The position numbers and the translations under genes are program-made. DNA of 64,000 nucleotides. Origin: Aquimarina mycalae (GTDB lineage: Bacteria; Bacteroidota; Bacteroidia; Flavobacteriales; Flavobacteriaceae). Positions 9,120-18,392 of the stretch are shown here, one piece after another. A model generated the notes under the pieces. The model searched no databases. It saw only the letters and a program-made list of their open reading frames with translations, and had not been told where the DNA came from. Numbering within the stretch: position 1 is the first letter of the stretch; every line of letters begins with the position of its first letter. The stretch is from assembly GCF_029906345.1 (NCBI RefSeq), contig NZ_JARYGY010000003.1, forward strand, positions 372,001 through 436,000. The letters run 5' to 3'.

Positions 9120-11375
9120 TTATTTATCAATAATAAAAACTGAAAAAGATGTTCCAATACCTTCTTCACTTTTAACCTCCAAATATCCGTTATGATATGT
9201 CAACAGTTCTTTACAAAGAATAAGTCCTAATCCAGAACCGCACTCATCATTGGTTCCTTTTTTAGAATGTACTTTATCTATTTTTAATAGGTTTTCAACT
9301 TCATCCGCATTCATTCCAATTCCATTATCCTTTACTTCTATGCATATCATATTATTTACGCTCTTTGCGTGAACCTCAACATATCCTCCTATTCTTGTAA
9401 ACTTTATGGCGTTATTGACAAGATTAGACAATACAGTTTCTAATATATTAGGGTCTACATTTGCTTTAAAGCTTTCTTTGATATTTGCTTGAATTTTGAT
9501 CTTTTTTTGAACGATTAAGTCCTCATAATTATCGATCACTTTATCCACAATTTCTTTAATCCCTGTTATTTTTCGAGATACCGTTATCCCTCTTTGATTT
9601 GTGGCTGCCCAGGAAAGAAGTTTTTCTGTTAGGTGGAAATTTTTATAGGCTGAAGTTCTTATCCATGCTATATATTTTTTGACATCTTTTTTATCCAATT
9701 CATCTATGGAACAAAATAAAAGATCACAGAAACCTAAAATAACATTAAAGGGTGCTTTTAAATCATGAGAAATGATAGAGAAAAACTTTTGTAGTGCTCC
9801 ATTTATCTCATTAAGCTCTTGATTTAAAGCGTTTTGATTTTTAAGAGATAATGATATTTCATCTCTTTGTCTATTAATTATTATATTTCGTTTAGTAAGT
9901 TCTTCTGTTAATTTTTTGTTTTGCCAAAATCTATACAGAAAATATGTGCTAAACGATATAAAAGCAAGAACTAAGAATATAAGAAAAGAATTTGCGATTT
10001 TTTCTCTACTAATTGTTAACAGTTCGATTTCATTATCTTTTAAAAGAATATCAATTTCTCGTTGTTTCTGTTGTTGTCTATACTTACTTTCTAATTTTGC
10101 TATTTTGCCAGATGCTCGAACATCACGAATACTATCTTCATATTTACCTCTCTCTACAAAATAGAAATTAGATGTCGCATATTTTTTAAGTAATTTATTT
10201 ACTTTGTATGCATGAGTTCTACTATTTTTTTTGATTAATAAGGACGAGCTGCTGTCTGCGTATTTTAATGTTTTATCTAGATAAAATAATGCATTTTTTT
10301 TATCTCCTAATCCAGCGTAACAAGTAGATAGATTGCCATATAATCTAGAGTTTGCAAAAACAAATGGTACACCTTTGTTTTCGAAATCTAAAGCAGCTTC
10401 TAGATATCCTAAAGCATTTCTATATTCATGTTTTAGTAGATAAACTTTACCTATACTATTATATGTACCTGGAATATATTTTTGTAGATCTTGGTTATCA
10501 ACAAAGTTTAAACCTTTTTTAAACCAAAACAATGAACTATCCAATTTACTTTCTACTCTATACACATGACCGAGATTAGTATGTAATCTCCATAAATGTA
10601 TGTTGCGTTTTTTGGCATTAATTTTATCTACTTTTTGATGTTCATACTCTTTTAGTAGTGCTCTATTAAAATTAACAGCTTTGTTATACTGTCTATTAGC
10701 AAAATAGATTTCTCCTATTTTTAATTTAATATCAAAAACACTTTCAGTATCATTTCTTTTTTCATAATAATCTAATAATTCAATACAATACTCAAAGACT
10801 TCTTCATCATCACCTAATGCGACTAATAGAGAAACATAATTTCTATAAATCTCGGCCGTAATTTCATTCACTGAATTATCCTGAAAATGGTGAAATGATT
10901 TTTTAAAGAAAAGTTGAGATTGTTCATACCGATCTAATAAAAAATAAATGCTTCCCAACATGCCATTACATATCCCTAGTTCATATAATTCTCCTTTAAC
11001 CATATGATACTTAGCCGCATTTGTATAAAGAACAATAGCTTCTTCTAAAAAATACTGATTGTCTACATATAGTTTACCTAACTTTTTAAATAGCTTATGT
11101 TTTATTTCTTTATTTTCAATTTGCTGTATGGCGTCAACAAGTTTTGCCGCATATAATTCAGTCGTTTTCTGATTGGTAGTAGAATTTTTGTTAATCAGTT
11201 CGAATAGCTCTGTAATATGTTCGTTCCGTATTTCGGTATGTGGAACAATATCCATATTTATAGCAAAAGAAAAAGGCTTTACTTTTGTATAAAACAATAT
11301 AGTATTAATAAGTACTATAGTAAAAAAAACGATTCTCATTCTAACCATAATCACACATTTATAAAAACAAATCAC
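9120..11375 (-). CDS. TPR-domain sensor histidine kinase
   Basis: This 751-residue kinase begins with an N-terminal hydrophobic segment. A long TPR region follows (about residues 45-430), then a second membrane helix (about 450-475) and a short coiled coil. The HisKA box SIISHDLKAPFN has phospho-acceptor H537. The ATPase domain carries the N box (NNAIKFTR), DNGIGM and GSGLGL. The TPR part therefore lies outside the inner membrane and senses an unknown signal. There is no receiver domain; the LytTR regulator 54 bp downstream is the natural partner. The ATG at 11375 may be too far upstream: Met10 or Met13 puts the signal-anchor at the very N terminus. Confidence 0.92.
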   Translation of the reverse strand: MICFYKCVIMVRMRIVFFTIVLINTILFYTKVKPFSFAINMDIVPHTEIRNEHITELFELINKNSTTNQKTTELYAAKLVDAIQQIENKEIKHKLFKKLGKLYVDNQYFLEEAIVLYTNAAKYHMVKGELYELGICNGMLGSIYFLLDRYEQSQLFFKKSFHHFQDNSVNEITAEIYRNYVSLLVALGDDEEVFEYCIELLDYYEKRNDTESVFDIKLKIGEIYFANRQYNKAVNFNRALLKEYEHQKVDKINAKKRNIHLWRLHTNLGHVYRVESKLDSSLFWFKKGLNFVDNQDLQKYIPGTYNSIGKVYLLKHEYRNALGYLEAALDFENKGVPFVFANSRLYGNLSTCYAGLGDKKNALFYLDKTLKYADSSSSLLIKKNSRTHAYKVNKLLKKYATSNFYFVERGKYEDSIRDVRASGKIAKLESKYRQQQKQREIDILLKDNEIELLTISREKIANSFLIFLVLAFISFSTYFLYRFWQNKKLTEELTKRNIIINRQRDEISLSLKNQNALNQELNEINGALQKFFSIISHDLKAPFNVILGFCDLLFCSIDELDKKDVKKYIAWIRTSAYKNFHLTEKLLSWAATNQRGITVSRKITGIKEIVDKVIDNYEDLIVQKKIKIQANIKESFKANVDPNILETVLSNLVNNAIKFTRIGGYVEVHAKSVNNMICIEVKDNGIGMNADEVENLLKIDKVHSKKGTNDECGSGLGLILCKELLTYHNGYLEVKSEEGIGTSFSVFIIDK

Positions 11376-11959
11376 AGCAAACTAAAAAGTGTTTGCCTTT
11401 TATTTTTAACATTAAAATCTTTTGGTTGGTTAATATTTTATATAATGTTCAAAATGGTATTGACACTTATAAAATGTATGTTTCTACATCTTATTAAGTT
11501 TTTATTTAAACACGTTATATTTTGGTTAGTATCATTAAGTAGTGTTTAAAATAAATATCAATATCAAGATGAATTTTACAATATCATACGATATATATCA
11601 TGGTAGATTCTATCACTTTTATTCAATAGTTTAAGTACTATAATCATCCCATAAAAAATACGTCCTTTACAAATGTTTAGTTTATTTTTTCCCCGACAAA
11701 GTCAAAAAAGGACATTTATAGTTCTAAGTAGGACATTAACTGTCAAAAAGAGTCATCTAATGTCAAAACAGGACGTTTTAGGTCACATTATGTTTCATGA
11801 TCTGTCATTTATGTGAGATCAGGTAGATCAGATACTATAACTATAAAAGTAGGGTTACTAAATGAGTTAAATTTTTAACAAAAAAACATTTGTGGTTAGG
11901 TCTGTACTTGTTAATTTAGTGTTAAAACCTCTCTGTCTACTCTTGAACCTTAAATAAGT
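11376..11959. other. 584 bp divergent intergenic region between two sensor genes
   Basis: No credible gene lies here. The left part (11376-11640) is AT-rich and must hold the promoter of the minus-strand kinase. The right part holds the tandem array at 11700-11780 and further weaker copies of GTCA(C/T)ATTATG at 11782-11812, then the leader of the hybrid regulator. I see no hairpin terminator, as expected between divergent genes. Confidence 0.7.
11700..11780. promoter_or_regulatory. tandem array of four 20-21 bp units, candidate operator array
   Basis: Four head-to-tail units start at 11700, 11720, 11741 and 11761. The consensus is about GTCAAAAAAGGACATTTA. Units 1 and 4 are the best matches; unit 2 keeps only AGGACATTA, and unit 3 keeps TGTCAAAA and GTCAT. 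The spacing of 20-21 bp puts every copy on the same face of the helix. The array ends 179 bp before the start of the hybrid sensor/AraC regulator, so autoregulation through its AraC domain is the simplest reading (inference). Confidence 0.6.
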
Positions 11960-14896
11960 ATGATAAAACAATTACTACTCCTCATAATTCCCTTTATCTT
12001 TTTATTATTTTCTATAGATGTTAGTTCTCAAGAAAATACAAAAAATCAATATGTAAAAAGGATTCTGGATACCATTCATCAGAATCTTACCAAAATAAAC
12101 TTTGATAATGTTTATAATAACAGTCAAGAAAAAATTGATAGTTTACATCAAGCTCTAAAAACAACTAATATCCTAACCGAAAAAGCTATTGTTTACAACC
12201 AATTAGCTAGCATACAACGTGATAACATGGATAGCTTAGGTTACTATGCACATAAAGCTAATGAGTTACTAATGCCTTCTAAGGATATGTATAGTGAGGA
12301 AGAGTATATTCTTTCTTTGTATTTATTGAGTGAGCATGCAAGACGTTCTGGATTTTTATCAAAAGCCTTAAGTATTGGTTATAAGGCTATGGAAATCATT
12401 GAAAAATCAAAAGACAAAAAGAAATTATTTCCTTTAAGAAGTAAATTAACCAGAAGTATATCGATCACACACTCTAGAAGTGGCGATTTAGAGCTCTCTA
12501 TTGAGTATTATTATAAACTCTTACACCTTTTACAGGCCGATAACATACATCCAAGTCAGATAAGTTCATATATCTATTTTAATTTAGCAGGAGAATACCT
12601 AGAAACGGAGCAGATCGATTCTACCATAACCTACATTAATAAAGGTATTAATCACGCTATCATTAATAATGAAGAGAATATCATTGTAGAAAGTATCGAT
12701 TTACTAATACATACATTGATAGAAACCGAGATGTATGAAAAAGCTGAGCGTTATTTAGAAATTTTTATAAGATTATGTAAAAACACAAATAATGAACAAG
12801 TACTTCCTTATTATTATGAAGCTTATGCATATTTATCAGAAGAACTCAATAAATCTGATCAAGTACTGAAATACGCTGAACTAGCATATATAGAAGCATG
12901 TAAGAGAAATAATTTTTCTCACAAAATCCAGTTAGGAAAAAATTTAGCAGAAGTTTACACTAATAAAAATCTATCTACAAAGGCGTATAAATTATTGAAG
13001 GAGATGGATTCACTAGAGACTTCAGTGATTAACGATAAAGAAAAAAACAGACTTCACTTAGAAGAATTACAGTATCGAGATACTGTATTGGCCATAGAGA
13101 AACAAGAGAAAAAAATACAGCAACAAGCTAATAAGCAAAAAGCTAATAAGCAAAAAGAAGTTATCATTTTATTTGTTAGCGCCCTATTTGTTTTTGCGGT
13201 AATTACTTCTATAGTTCTTTTTCGTGGGCAAGAGAAAAAGAAGAAGCTTGCACAATCATTACTAAAACAAAAGCAGGAACTCGAAAAGCTTGATCAAATA
13301 AAATCTCACTTCTTTTCTAATATCTCGCATGAATTGCGAACCCCGCTTACACTAATAAGTAGTCCTATAGAAACGTTATTAGACTATAGTAAAAAAGAAA
13401 GTTCGAACTCTTACATTATTTCTAATCTAACGCTTATACAACGAAATGCAAAAAGCCTTAAAAGTTTGGTAAATGATATTTTAGATTTGTCAAAACTAGA
13501 ATCTAATAAACTAGAATTACAAGAAGAAAATGTTGCGATCTCGCCTTTACTTAAACGAATCTCTTCTGGTTTTGATTCTCTAGCCAAGCACAATAATATT
13601 CAATACATTACATCTTTTGAAAATTTACCAAACCAATGGGTATCTCTTGATATTGGTAAAGTAGAAAAAGTACTTAATAATTTATTATCAAATGCAATAA
13701 AAAACACTCAGACAGAAGGCAAAGTAACACTAACAGCTTCAAGGAAAAAAGATATTTTAAGTATTGAAGTAACCGATACTGGACAAGGTATATCTAAAGA
13801 GGATTTACCTAATATTTTTGATCGTTTTTTTCAAAGTAAACAACCCAATATTTCTACACAAAGTGGTACAGGTATCGGTTTGGCATTAGCAAAAGAACTT
13901 ACACATTTAATGTCTGGCAATATCACTGTAAAAAGTGAATTAGGAGTAGGTAGCACTTTTTCTGTTTCATTACCATTCAGACAGGTATCATCTCCTGTAG
14001 CGATTAAAAATTTCACAGAAGAAGTTATTACAAAAGAAGAAGTCCAGGTTAACTTAGATCATCTAGTCTTACACAATGACACACAAATCAAAAAACAACA
14101 TACTATTTTGATTGTAGAGGATAATCATGATATGCAACAGTTTATTGCTAGTTTACTACATAATCAATATCACGTTTTTTTAGCCAATAACGGTAAAGAA
14201 GCGCTCGAAATACTTACACAACAGAACATCAATCTTATAATATCTGATGTCATGATGCCCGAAATGGATGGGTATACACTTTTAGAAAAGGTTAAAACCA
14301 ATGATTCTTATAGACATATTTCGATAATCATGCTAACAGCATTGGGTAGTGATACCAATAAATTAAAAGCGCTTATATTAGGTGTAGATGATTATCTACT
14401 TAAACCTTTTTCACCAAAAGAATTATTAGCTCGTTGCCATAATTTATTAGAATATTCTACGGAACGAGGACTTATAGAAAATGAGGATATTCAGAATAGT
14501 AAAATAACATCAATACAGGCTGATACATCAATTGATACTATAGAACCTGTACACACCATCCAAATCAGTCGATCAGAAATAGACTGGATAGAAGATGTTG
14601 AAGAAGTTATTAGAAAAGAACTTGAAAACAATGATTTTTTATTAAAAAATCTAGCAGAACATTTTAATTTAAGTAAACGACAATTTCAGAGAAAAATAAA
14701 AAAGATAACTGGGCTTACTCCGAAAAAGTATAGACAAGAGATCGCGCTTCAGAAAGCCAGAGAATTATTAGAAAATGGAAGTTATGAAAACACTACGGCT
14801 ATTGCTTATTCAATAGGTATGAATCATGTAACCCGCTTTTCAAAGTTATATGAAGCTAGGTTTGGAAAGAAACCTAGTGAGTATTTTTATTATTAA
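11960..14896 (+). CDS. hybrid two-component system protein (TPR sensor, kinase, receiver, AraC)
   Basis: This 978-residue protein puts a whole signalling chain in one polypeptide. It has a signal peptide (to about residue 24, VSSQ), a periplasmic TPR-like helical region (about 40-380) and a membrane helix (about 400-420). HisKA has H457 (SNISHELRTPLT), and the ATPase domain shows NNLLSNAIKNT, DTGQGI and GTGIGLALA. The receiver has D763 (ISDVMMPEMDGY), and a C-terminal AraC helix-turn-helix spans about 870-976. Many hybrid proteins of this class in Bacteroidota carry beta-propeller sensors and sit beside polysaccharide loci; this one has TPRs and no such locus adjacent. The tandem array upstream is a candidate self-operator. 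Confidence 0.95.
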   Translation: MIKQLLLLIIPFIFLLFSIDVSSQENTKNQYVKRILDTIHQNLTKINFDNVYNNSQEKIDSLHQALKTTNILTEKAIVYNQLASIQRDNMDSLGYYAHKANELLMPSKDMYSEEEYILSLYLLSEHARRSGFLSKALSIGYKAMEIIEKSKDKKKLFPLRSKLTRSISITHSRSGDLELSIEYYYKLLHLLQADNIHPSQISSYIYFNLAGEYLETEQIDSTITYINKGINHAIINNEENIIVESIDLLIHTLIETEMYEKAERYLEIFIRLCKNTNNEQVLPYYYEAYAYLSEELNKSDQVLKYAELAYIEACKRNNFSHKIQLGKNLAEVYTNKNLSTKAYKLLKEMDSLETSVINDKEKNRLHLEELQYRDTVLAIEKQEKKIQQQANKQKANKQKEVIILFVSALFVFAVITSIVLFRGQEKKKKLAQSLLKQKQELEKLDQIKSHFFSNISHELRTPLTLISSPIETLLDYSKKESSNSYIISNLTLIQRNAKSLKSLVNDILDLSKLESNKLELQEENVAISPLLKRISSGFDSLAKHNNIQYITSFENLPNQWVSLDIGKVEKVLNNLLSNAIKNTQTEGKVTLTASRKKDILSIEVTDTGQGISKEDLPNIFDRFFQSKQPNISTQSGTGIGLALAKELTHLMSGNITVKSELGVGSTFSVSLPFRQVSSPVAIKNFTEEVITKEEVQVNLDHLVLHNDTQIKKQHTILIVEDNHDMQQFIASLLHNQYHVFLANNGKEALEILTQQNINLIISDVMMPEMDGYTLLEKVKTNDSYRHISIIMLTALGSDTNKLKALILGVDDYLLKPFSPKELLARCHNLLEYSTERGLIENEDIQNSKITSIQADTSIDTIEPVHTIQISRSEIDWIEDVEEVIRKELENNDFLLKNLAEHFNLSKRQFQRKIKKITGLTPKKYRQEIALQKARELLENGSYENTTAIAYSIGMNHVTRFSKLYEARFGKKPSEYFYY

Positions 14897-15312
14897 AAAT
14901 AATATCTGTTATCTACTTTGACCAGTTGTCGTTTGCCTCTCGTTTTCCAATATATTAAACCACTAATTAACCCTACCACAAACCCTATAGGTCCAGCAAT
15001 AAAAACTCCTATCAAAGGACCTTGATGCGACGTTGGTGTAATAATCACAGGAACAAAATAATCTAAGAAAAAAACAATGGGCCCTACAATAAAACCTCCA
15101 ACTACAATATGGGTTGCTAAGTCATTAGAAATATGAATAGTCTTCTTATATACCAACATCATACTAAGTATTGCTAATAGTATGGATATCGACTGAGAGA
15201 CAATCAATGTAATTAAAGTTTCTGGTGTTATATATGTCATCACTACATAGGTAAATAGGTATATGGTTATAAAGACAAATATTGCTAAACAAGTTCGTAA
15301 TAAGATGCTCAT
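14893..15312 (-). CDS. four-helix membrane protein, unknown
   Basis: This 139-residue protein consists of four hydrophobic helices (about residues 6-28, 35-58, 64-90, 98-122) with Gly-rich turns in the last two, and a short basic C-terminal tail. Its stop overlaps the stop of the hybrid regulator by 4 bp in convergent orientation. I recognise no family. It shows no active-site pattern, so a small inner-membrane protein is all that can be said. Confidence 0.75.
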   Translation of the reverse strand: MSILLRTCLAIFVFITIYLFTYVVMTYITPETLITLIVSQSISILLAILSMMLVYKKTIHISNDLATHIVVGGFIVGPIVFFLDYFVPVIITPTSHQGPLIGVFIAGPIGFVVGLISGLIYWKTRGKRQLVKVDNRYYF

Positions 15313-15382
15313 AGGTTATTTAATGTAAAGCTGTTTACTTTATAATAGAATGATGTACCTGTTGGTATAAGAATCATTGTTA

Positions 15383-16189
15383 TTATTCTTTTTTTAATAT
15401 CTCAGTGTTCTGATCTGCTATACTCTTAATGCTAAGTTTAACTCCAAATCCTTCTAGTTCAGCTTGTACATTTATTTCCATTTCTGAATAGAGTTTAGTA
15501 AAAAAGTTCTTTTCTATATCATACTTCATTGTTCCCTTGCCCCTTCCTACCAAGCTTTTACGATAATCCTTAGTTTTTGATCGTATTCGATGATAAAGAT
15601 TAAAATATCCTATTCCATTTTCTATTTTTTCTAAGGTATAAATAGACTCTACTTCTATTTTAATTGGCAGATATACTGGCATTTTCATAGGAGTTCTATT
15701 TTCAAAACTTTCTCCAATTTTAATTTTTCTTTCAGGATATTTAATTTGATTCAACATCGTTTCCATAGTAGCGCGCACCATTTCTTTTGTATCTGTAGTC
15801 ATTTTATCAGAGATAATTGAATCAATCTTAGTTACTCCACCTTCTGATTTACCATAAAACTTTGAATCCTTTTTTAAAACCGAATGATTTGATTCTAAAA
15901 ACTCTATATGAATCGGAAATGAATTTCTAAAGGTGCTACCAGTTCTTACAATACTCTTTAATACAATATTACTTTTAGAAGTATCAGGATTAGAAACTCC
16001 GTTTTTCTTTAAACTTTCTATGATATCCTTAGAAGCTACATAATTAATTGTATTTTCTACAATCTGATTTTGTACTTGTGTGTATATAGAATTAGGTAAA
16101 AAACCAACTTTAAAATTAATTTCCTCAGTATCATTTTTACATGAAACCGAACCTATAATTAATAACAGTAAGATGATGACTTTCTTCAT
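15383..16189 (-). CDS. lipoprotein, unknown function (268 aa)
   Basis: A signal peptide with lipobox GSVSC puts the lipidated Cys at about residue 17, so the protein is anchored in a membrane facing the periplasm or surface. The mature part is a soluble alpha/beta domain; a segment near residues 168-215 (KMPVYLPIKIEVESIYTL) is predicted beta-rich. It follows the 117-residue gene by 30 bp on the same strand, so the two form an operon. The region upstream of that operon carries the same paired TAATAAGTGG repeat as the conjugation operon. Function is unknown. Confidence 0.8.
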   Translation of the reverse strand: MKKVIILLLLIIGSVSCKNDTEEINFKVGFLPNSIYTQVQNQIVENTINYVASKDIIESLKKNGVSNPDTSKSNIVLKSIVRTGSTFRNSFPIHIEFLESNHSVLKKDSKFYGKSEGGVTKIDSIISDKMTTDTKEMVRATMETMLNQIKYPERKIKIGESFENRTPMKMPVYLPIKIEVESIYTLEKIENGIGYFNLYHRIRSKTKDYRKSLVGRGKGTMKYDIEKNFFTKLYSEMEINVQAELEGFGVKLSIKSIADQNTEILKKE

Positions 16190-16219
16190 TTTTAAATCTT
16201 CATAATTAATTATTAGTTT

Positions 16220-16573
16220 CTATTCAACGATAAAAAGTTTATAAAACTCATTATAACCAAATTCAATATTGCTCTCATCTTCAAAGAAATCAACTCTTAA
16301 TTCTTCTGTTCCAAAATTAAATTGCTGATTCACTTCAAGATCCTCTTGTTTTAACTTGAAAAATCTGTCTTTTAAAAAATCCCATCTACTTACAAAATAA
16401 TGAAAATGCGCATCTGATCCTTTATAATAATATCCTACAAAATTGGACGAAGAGTTTATAATAAAAGCATCTTCGGCTATGTCAATATCAAAATTTGAAA
16501 CTTCAACGGTATTACATGAGAAAAGTATAACTCCAAAAAACATATGTGCGTTTTCCTTTAACGTCTTCATCAT
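16220..16573 (-). CDS. small putative lipoprotein (117 aa)
   Basis: The N terminus is a weak signal sequence ending in ILFSC, which could be a lipobox with Cys at about residue 20. The rest is rich in Phe, Asp and Glu, acidic, with no recognisable domain. It is the first gene of a two-gene unit with the 268-residue lipoprotein. Met2 is an equally good start. The paired direct repeats lie 124-156 bp upstream. Confidence 0.7.
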   Translation of the reverse strand: MMKTLKENAHMFFGVILFSCNTVEVSNFDIDIAEDAFIINSSSNFVGYYYKGSDAHFHYFVSRWDFLKDRFFKLKQEDLEVNQQFNFGTEELRVDFFEDESNIEFGYNEFYKLFIVE

Positions 16574-16696
16574 ATCTAATACAATTTATTTACATTTTAG
16601 TTTCAAAAAATAAATGATAACAAAAACCTATTGAAGAAAATTTTACCCCTATTTTTACTCTAAATTACTACCTAAAAGGGGTATTAACTAGTATAA

Positions 16697-16729
16697 AGTA
16701 ATAAGTGGTTCAGATTAAATAATAAGTGG
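16697..16729. promoter_or_regulatory. second paired direct repeat TAATAAGTGG, candidate operator
   Basis: TAATAAGTGG occurs at 16699-16708 and 16720-16729, a 21 bp period. The first copy shares AGTAATAAGTGG exactly with the repeat at 8171-8182. The repeats lie between the divergent lipoprotein operon and the LAS-type endopeptidase gene. They have the same orientation relative to the minus-strand lipoprotein genes as the 8151 pair has to the conjugation operon. Confidence 0.5.
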
Positions 16730-16824
16730 TAAAACACAAGCATACACGCTTATAGCTAATTTTTTGAAGTAGATCAATCAATATTTTTAATTTAAAAAAG
16801 TTATATCTAAAGAATTTCACTTTT

Positions 16825-17628
16825 ATGAAAAAAGTCTTTAAAATAATTCTTAAAATATTAATCCTCATTTTATTAACGCTACTTACTCAAATCGGAGGAA
16901 TTATTTATTTAGTTTCTGAAATTATTATTTATAAAAAAACGAAACATCATCGTTTGAGAAAATCAGGCGTTTTTATAATATTATATTTTGGAATTACATT
17001 TTTACTAATTCCCATTGTTGCTCCAATTTTTGGGAGAGAAAAAATCAAAAACAATGATTTCATAGCAGCACAAACTATTTTTACAACTGTTTGTAATAGA
17101 AATTATGTTACTCCACAATTAAATAAGGCATTACAGAATATTGCCAAGACACTTAATAATAAGCACCAGGGAATCAAACTAATATATCTGGATGCTAATT
17201 TTCCATTTATTGATGGTTTTCCATTACTACCACATCTTAGTCATAATGATGGAAAAAAAATCGATATTTCATTTATATACGTCAATAAAGAAAGTAACAT
17301 AACCAACAAAAAACCTGCTATTTTAGGGTACGGAGTATATGACGGTCCAAATTCAAATGAATATGATCAAATCAAGGTTTGTAAAGAAAAAGGATATTGG
17401 CAATATGACTTTCCAAAATACCTAACCTTAGGAATTATAAATAATGAGCTTAAGCTTTCTAAAAAAGCAACAAAAGATTTACTTTTGGCAATTGTAAAAG
17501 AAAAACAAATTAGAAAAGTATTTATCGAACCTCACTTACGAAATAGAATAGGAATACAAAGTCCAAAAATAAGATTTCATGGATGTCAGGCAGTAAGACA
17601 CGACGATCATATACATTTTCAATTATAA
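16825..17628 (+). CDS. membrane-anchored LAS metallopeptidase, MepA (M74)-like murein endopeptidase
   Basis: Two N-terminal membrane segments (about residues 5-35 and 47-68) precede a domain exposed outside the membrane. That domain has H137, H140 and D147 in PHLSHNDGKKID, and H259, H262 and H264 in RHDDHIHFQL at the very C terminus. The spacings (3, 7, then 3 and 2) match the zinc and catalytic residues of E. coli MepA and the HxxGxxxD pattern of LAS peptidases. The predicted activity is cleavage of a peptide cross-link in peptidoglycan. MepA itself is soluble with a signal peptide, so the double membrane anchor is different. A DD- or LD-carboxypeptidase of the same clan is the alternative. 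Confidence 0.75.
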   Translation: MKKVFKIILKILILILLTLLTQIGGIIYLVSEIIIYKKTKHHRLRKSGVFIILYFGITFLLIPIVAPIFGREKIKNNDFIAAQTIFTTVCNRNYVTPQLNKALQNIAKTLNNKHQGIKLIYLDANFPFIDGFPLLPHLSHNDGKKIDISFIYVNKESNITNKKPAILGYGVYDGPNSNEYDQIKVCKEKGYWQYDFPKYLTLGIINNELKLSKKATKDLLLAIVKEKQIRKVFIEPHLRNRIGIQSPKIRFHGCQAVRHDDHIHFQL

Positions 17629-17667
17629 TAGGTTTTTATAAGCTATATCATATAAAAGAGTATTCAA

Positions 17668-18327
17668 ATGGAAACGAAAACATTATCATTACATCATATC
17701 ATTAAAGAGCCAACATTAAAAAAAGATAAAACTCCAGTTTTATTTATGTTTCATGGATATGGTAGTGATGAAAAAGATCTGTTTTCGTTTGCTTCAGAAT
17801 TACAAGAAGAATTGTTTATAATATCTGTAAGAGCTCCTTATCCTATGCAACCTTATGGTAATGCTTGGTATGCTATTTATTTTGATGCAGCGCAAGGAAA
17901 GTTTAGTGACGATGCACAAGCAATAGAATCTCGTGATAAAATAGCATCCTTTATTGATGAGGCCTGTTCTGCTTATAATCTGGATCCCAATAATGTGACA
18001 TTGCTAGGTTTTAGTCAAGGTACTATTCTTAGTTATTCGGTAGCACTCTCCTATCCCGAGAAAATAAAAAATGTTGTTGCATTAAGTGGTTATCTTAATG
18101 AAGATATTCTTAAGGAAGGATATGAACAACATAGTTTTTCTAATCTTAATGTGTATTGTTCACACGGAAGTGTAGATCAAGTAATTCCTGTTGATTGGGC
18201 ACGTAAAGCTCCTGTAAAGTTTGCCGAATTAGGCATTCAAACTACTTTAAACGAATTTCCTGTTGGACATGGTGTTGCTCCTCAAAATTTTTATCAATTT
18301 AAAGAGTGGCTGGATAAGTATATATAG
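17668..18327 (+). CDS. phospholipase/carboxylesterase family alpha/beta hydrolase
   Basis: This 219-residue hydrolase has the oxyanion segment MFHGYGSDEKDL (about 28-39), nucleophile S116 in GFSQG, an acidic residue in GSVDQVIP, and the catalytic His in FPVGHGV. No signal peptide is seen, so it is cytoplasmic. The family cleaves small carboxylic esters or lysophospholipids. It follows the endopeptidase gene by 39 bp and may share its transcript. The substrate cannot be read from the sequence. Confidence 0.88.
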   Translation: METKTLSLHHIIKEPTLKKDKTPVLFMFHGYGSDEKDLFSFASELQEELFIISVRAPYPMQPYGNAWYAIYFDAAQGKFSDDAQAIESRDKIASFIDEACSAYNLDPNNVTLLGFSQGTILSYSVALSYPEKIKNVVALSGYLNEDILKEGYEQHSFSNLNVYCSHGSVDQVIPVDWARKAPVKFAELGIQTTLNEFPVGHGVAPQNFYQFKEWLDKYI

Positions 18328-18354
18328 TTTATGATTTATAACGAATTATACACC

Positions 18355-18392
18355 TAGTCTTTTTATTATAGTATTTTCCAAAACAAAGACTA
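18355..18392. terminator. weak bidirectional hairpin between convergent genes
   Basis: TAGTCTTT pairs with AAAGACTA across a 22-base loop. The second arm overlaps the stop codon of the minus-strand DUF1801 gene. It is the only hairpin in the 62 bp convergent gap. Confidence 0.35.

Noticed and set aside
11700..11780. Possible CRISPR array
   Set aside because: Units of 20-21 bp are head to tail with no spacers and diverge from each other; no cas genes are in the window.
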